Assembly: GCA_013115125.1 (NCBI GenBank)
Contig: JABANN010000124.1
Location: forward strand, 1 to 64,000
Length of the DNA: 64,000 nt
Source: Perkinsus olseni
Lineage: Eukaryota; Perkinsozoa; Perkinsida
Reading direction: 5' to 3'
Below are positions 60,401 to 64,000 of this stretch, one piece after another (positions within the stretch are counted from its first letter, which is position 1; the number at the start of each line of letters is the position of its first letter). The position numbers and the translations under genes are program-made. Under the pieces are notes generated by a model. It worked only from the letters and a program-made list of their open reading frames with translations, was not told the origin of the DNA and did no database searches.

Positions 60401-61349
60401 GTCCATGAAGCCCCTGAGCAGCTGGATCAACGACTTGGTGGACAGGATAGCCTTCCTTAACCAGTGGATCGAACACGGCACACCCAAAGCTTTCTGGATG
60501 AGCGGCCTGTGAGTGGAGGGGAGGCATACCCTTTTGATACCCAATCTTCCGTGTATCGTCACTCGTATACGTACCGGAAACAGATGACGGAATATGAAGG
60601 TCTTCGTTCCCTCGTAGGTTCTTCCCTCAAGCATTCCTCACCGGCTGTCTACAGAACTACGCCAGGAAGTTCACTCTTGAGATCGACAGGCTCCAATTTG
60701 GGTTTATGTGTCTAGACATCTCCAAACCTGAGCAAGTCTCAGAGGCGCCTGGACACGGAGCGTACGTCTTAGTGTTCTCCTCCACGGCCGCCACGCCGCA
60801 CTGGTCCAGGTACGTGTACGGCCTCTTCCTCGAGGGTTGTCGGTGGGACCCCCAGGCAAGGCTCTTGAGTGAAAGCTTGCCTAAGGAACTGTAAGTGTTG
60901 ACCTCTGCCCGGAGGAGACAGCGGGTTGTGTCGCCGTGGAGGAGGATCCCTCGCCAGCGGGCCGAGAGCTTTGCTTCTTGTAGTTACAATGAGCTGCCTA
61001 TTATACATTTCTTACCCGAGGTTGACCGTGAGAAGCCTTCCAACGCCTACATGTGTCCGACCTACAAGGTCCTCTCGAGAAGGGGAACTTTATCGACGAC
61101 AGGCCACAGTACCAATTTCGTCCAGTAAGTTGGGCCTCTCGCCGATGCACGCAGCGTTTAGGGCGCGCGCTAAATGCATTCGACATTTGGCTGTGGGGTC
61201 GCGCGGTTCGCTTAGCAGCCGGATCGGCTTCCTGAGAGGGCCGAGAGCAGAGATCTGTGCCCCCTAGGTACCTTGAGCTTCCTAGCGATCGTCCTCAAGA
61301 CGTGTGGATCCGAGCAGGCGTGGCGGCTTTCCTCTCGCTCAAATTTTGA
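45462..61349 (+). CDS. axonemal dynein heavy chain, single-headed inner-arm (DNAH3/7/12-like)
   Basis: The tail (about 45.5-50.8 kb; longest exon 47644-49677, 678 codons) leads through the linker into six AAA modules. P-loops: AAA1 PAGTGKTET (split by the intron 51001-51051), AAA2 [10 protein letters not shown] (about 52140), AAA3 GPTGTGKS (about 53586), AAA4 GVGGSGRQS (about 55190). AAA1 Walker B reads CCFDEFNRI. The stalk and microtubule-binding region lie about 55.85-57.2 kb, AAA5 and AAA6 at 57.2-59.8 kb, and the C-terminus ends [16 protein letters not shown] joined across intron 61125-61267 to [18 protein letters not shown], stop at 61347-61349. [20 protein letters not shown] and the linker motif [12 protein letters not shown] fit the DNAH3/7/12 group, which drives flagellar bending. 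About thirty introns, mostly 45-60 nt, many starting GTAGTA. Start at 45462 chosen because intron 45556-45600 then joins in phase; one join near 45.9 kb and one at 52453 are unresolved. Confidence 0.93.
47570..47636 (-). tRNA. decayed tRNA-like sequence antisense in a dynein intron
   Basis: On the minus strand the dynein intron 47555-47643 contains GCAGGTTCGATCCCCAGC (a B-box/T-arm-like element), then CCCCGAC and TTTTTA as a Pol III-type terminator. Upstream bases could form an anticodon-like arm, but the 5' acceptor half does not pair with the 3' end. So this is at best a tRNA remnant or tRNA-derived short element. Confidence 0.35.
54644..55045 (+). other. unusually long dynein intron (about 400 nt)
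   Basis: Dynein coding reads to MERMKQ, then a GT donor; coding resumes after GTTCAG with [12 protein letters not shown]. Most other introns of the gene are 45-60 nt. The interior has stops in all plus-strand frames and no obvious terminal repeats. An insertion into a short intron would explain it. Confidence 0.6.
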
Positions 61350-61865
61350 GGTTGAAGGGCCTTGAGTGCTCGAGGAGCGGCTCCTGTCGCCCTTGGAGGG
61401 CAGCATGTTCGATAATCGTCTATGATGTGGCCAGACGTACTCGTGAGGTTCCTGTGGTGTTGAGTGGAACATTGCAGTAGGGACAGCTTACACAATGAGG
61501 CGGCATAGTGGCTCGCCTCCTGGCTTTGCTCGCGCGTCACAACCCCCCCGAAGCTTCTGCACGCATGCACAAACATGAGACGGGGGCGGCTTGTGGAGCC
61601 TTAAGTTAGCTACCACTCCATCCAGTACTCGTGCATAGCTGGGGTCGGAGAGTCACGGTTGTCTGCGGTGGTACGGCAGTAGCTAGTGTCACTCAGACGT
61701 GGAGGGCTAATCAGTTTCGCCTCGCTTAGGGTTTAGCGGGGACTTTTAACGATTGGAGTGGTACGCGGTTCTCGTGTGATATAATTTCTTCCTCTCAGGC
61801 TTTGTCTGTTTCTCTACGTTCCTCTCTTTGTTCCTTCTCCCCAAGTAAACTCCTCCAAGATCGCT
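61350..61865. other. intergenic region upstream of eEF3
   Basis: A 516-base gap. TTTCTTCCTCTCAG at about 61786-61799, followed by a pyrimidine-rich leader to the ATG at 61866, is a good candidate acceptor for a 5' UTR intron or trans-spliced leader. No gene seen. Confidence 0.55.
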
Positions 61866-64000
61866 ATGTCTGTATCTACTACGGTTTCCGTGCCCATAAC
61901 GTTTCACCCCAAGACCTCGGAGCTGCTTAGCCAGCACTGCGTCGTCGACAACGCCCTCAGTAGCGCCGCAGGTGCTGGTGCTGCCGCTGCCGAGAAGGCT
62001 CTCCTCGAGGTGGTCAACCTTTGCCAGGAATACTCCCACTCCTTTGAGCCTATCGGTTTTGCCCTCTTGCCTCAAGTTTTCCTCCTTCACGCCCACAAGA
62101 AGTCTCCTGTGGTGAAGGCGGCCAAGGCAGCTGCCGACGCCATCATCGGCCTCGTCACTGAGGAACGATCGGCTGTCGCAGTCGCCCTCGTTAAGGATGT
62201 TGTTGTTGATGCCATCAAGTCTGAGAAGTATCAGGCTCAGCAGGCTGCCCTCATCGCCCTTACTAAAATCGTCAAGGTCTGCGGTGTTGCCTTGTCCATG
62301 TATTTGGATGAGATTTTGCCCGTGGTTTGCACTGTCATCCATCACATCAAGGCCCCTGTCAAGCAGGCTGCTCGCGAGTGTCTCGAGGCTCTCTGCCTTA
62401 CCAACGGTAACCGCGATATCCAGCCCTTCGTCCCTACTCTAGTCTCGGCTCTTATCAACGCCAATGAGCTCTCGGAGGCCATCCACTCTCTGGGTGCTAC
62501 TACTTTCGTTCAACAAGTCGAGTTGCCCCCTCTGGCTGTGATCGAGCCTCTGCTTGTCCGTGCCCTCAAGGACACCTCGACCAAGACTGATATCAAGCGT
62601 AAGGTCTTCGTTATCGTTGACAACATGTGCAAGCTGATTGATGATCCCTCTCACTGCCGTCCCTTCGAAGGCGACATGCTCGAGCTCCTCGACAGGGCCC
62701 GTGAGGAGGTCTCCGATCCCGAGGCTCGTGATGTCGCTACTCGTGCCTATCGTACCCTCAAGAGGTTGTCTGAGACTGCTGCCGACAACGCCCAGAAGGC
62801 TGTCACTCTGGATGAGGACACTGTTGCCGCCACCGCCCGTGGTGTTTTGGCCAGGACCGCTCCTGCTCTCCTCGAGGACGTCTCTTACTGCTGCTTTAAG
62901 CCCTTCTGCACCGTTGCTCAGCATCTGGCCAAGGCCAACATGTGGACTGATGAGCAGTGGGCCGCTTGTCTCAACGACTATTTGTCTCTTTTCACTGAGG
63001 ATTCCGAGGCCGGAGTCCTCGATGTGAGGGATGCTCTCAAGGAGCGTCGTGAGGAAGAGGCTTCTAAGAAGAACAAGGCCCCCGTTGAGGACGAGGAAGA
63101 GGAGGGTGAGGATCTGTGTAACTGCGAGTTCTCTCTCGCCTACGGTGCCATGACTCTTCTGGTCAACACCCGTCTCCACTTGAAACGTGGTCATCGCTAC
63201 GGTATTGTTGGCCCCAACGGTGTCGGTAAGTCCACTCTGCTCAAGGCCATCGGCAACAACCAGGTCGAAGGCTTCCCTCCGCCGGAGGAGCTCAGGACTG
63301 TCTATCTCGCTCATGATATTGATGGTGAGATGGGAGAAATCTCCGTCCTTGAGTTCCTTATGAGCTCCGAGGCTGTGCAAGAGGTCGGCAACGGTGACCG
63401 CGAGACTTGTGTTGCCAAGTTGGACGAGCTAGACTTCACTAAGGAGCTCCAGAGGAAGAAGGTTTCCGAGCTCTCTGGTGGCTGGAAGATGAAGCTGTCC
63501 TTGGCTGAGGCTATGCTTCGTAAGGCTGATATTCTTATGCTTGATGAGCCTACTAACCATCTTGATGTTGGCAATGTTGCCTGGCTCGAGAATTACCTCA
63601 ACGGTCTGGACAACGTCACCTGCATGATCGTTTCCCATGACAGCGGTTTCCTCGACAACGTCGCTACCAACATCATCCACTACGAGAACAGGAAGTTGGT
63701 CACCTACAAGGGTAACCTTTCCGAGTTCATCAAGTGCAAGCCTGAGGCTAAGTCCTACTACGACCTCGGTGAGGTTGTTGATGAGTGGACCCTCCCCAAC
63801 CCTGGATTCCTTGATGGTGTCAAGACCAAGGGTAAGGCTATCGTGAAGATGACCAACGTCTCCTTCCAGTACCCTGGTTCTGAGAAGAAGCAGATCGATA
63901 ATATCACTCTCGGTGTCTCTCTTGGTTCAAGGGTTGCTGTCGTCGGTCCCAATGGTGCCGGAAAGTCTACTTGCATCAAGCTCCTTACTGGTGAGCTGAA
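61866..64000 (+). CDS. eEF3: translation elongation factor 3 (eEF3), 3' end beyond window
   Basis: A single uninterrupted frame of 711 codons begins MSVSTTVSVPITFHP and runs off the edge. HEAT-repeat-like helices fill about residues 1-320, then a four-helix region, then an ABC ATPase with Walker A GPNGVGKST (residue 449), signature LSGGWKMK (about 536) and Walker B DILMLDEPTNHLD; a second Walker A GPNGAGKST lies at residue 694. Spacing is close to that of yeast eEF3 (about 1044 residues), so the missing part should hold the rest of ABC2, with its chromodomain-like insertion, and the C-terminus. eEF3 binds ribosomes and uses ATP to help release E-site tRNA during translocation. Strong codon bias toward GCC, CTC and AAG and lack of introns fit a highly expressed gene and contrast with the intron-rich neighbour. 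Confidence 0.97.
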   Translation, partial: MSVSTTVSVPITFHPKTSELLSQHCVVDNALSSAAGAGAAAAEKALLEVVNLCQEYSHSFEPIGFALLPQVFLLHAHKKSPVVKAAKAAADAIIGLVTEERSAVAVALVKDVVVDAIKSEKYQAQQAALIALTKIVKVCGVALSMYLDEILPVVCTVIHHIKAPVKQAARECLEALCLTNGNRDIQPFVPTLVSALINANELSEAIHSLGATTFVQQVELPPLAVIEPLLVRALKDTSTKTDIKRKVFVIVDNMCKLIDDPSHCRPFEGDMLELLDRAREEVSDPEARDVATRAYRTLKRLSETAADNAQKAVTLDEDTVAATARGVLARTAPALLEDVSYCCFKPFCTVAQHLAKANMWTDEQWAACLNDYLSLFTEDSEAGVLDVRDALKERREEEASKKNKAPVEDEEEEGEDLCNCEFSLAYGAMTLLVNTRLHLKRGHRYGIVGPNGVGKSTLLKAIGNNQVEGFPPPEELRTVYLAHDIDGEMGEISVLEFLMSSEAVQEVGNGDRETCVAKLDELDFTKELQRKKVSELSGGWKMKLSLAEAMLRKADILMLDEPTNHLDVGNVAWLENYLNGLDNVTCMIVSHDSGFLDNVATNIIHYENRKLVTYKGNLSEFIKCKPEAKSYYDLGEVVDEWTLPNPGFLDGVKTKGKAIVKMTNVSFQYPGSEKKQIDNITLGVSLGSRVAVVGPNGAGKSTCIKLLTGEL

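Overview
The window is nuclear DNA of a flagellated, intron-dense protist. The evidence is an axonemal dynein heavy chain with about thirty short introns, fungal/protist-type elongation factor eEF3, and compact runs of genes in one orientation. An alveolate near Perkinsus is my best guess (inference, about 0.5); nothing in the sequence is strictly diagnostic. Exon joins were made by eye from GT-AG borders, reading phase and family conservation.

Layout. Every gene I can support from base 1 to about 39.8 kb is on the minus strand, and every one from 40.9 kb to the end is on the plus strand, so the centre is a divergent strand-switch. Minus-strand housekeeping genes come first: a 5' fragment (possibly Eaf6-like), a base-exchange phosphatidylserine synthase, an unrecognised coiled-coil protein and a steroid-5-alpha-reductase-family enzyme.

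From 7.55 to 39.8 kb lies a 32-kb head-to-tail array of five related genes of a family I do not recognise. Each is built from a five-part unit, usually one exon per part: helix a, helix b, strand c, strand d and a Cys-containing block e. Four units make a module of about 4 kb. One gene has three modules (about twelve units), others have about four or five units, and one has a single unit. Three genes begin with a signal peptide. Each gene ends in its own unrelated tail: proline-rich with SH3-ligand-like motifs, basic, polyalanine or very short. Within the largest gene two modules are nearly identical in blocks, introns included. This family is the best candidate for an undescribed system here.

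The plus-strand cluster holds an unusual coiled-coil protein ending in an AP-2-alpha-type appendage with no adaptin trunk, a PRA1-family membrane protein, the dynein heavy chain (four P-loops, stalk and C-terminus recognisable) and eEF3, which is intronless here and runs off the right edge. Gaps between genes of one orientation are as short as 112 bases, as expected where transcripts are trans-spliced, but no spliced-leader gene is visible. I saw no transposon, virus-derived element, CRISPR array or rRNA; a decayed tRNA-like sequence sits antisense in one dynein intron.
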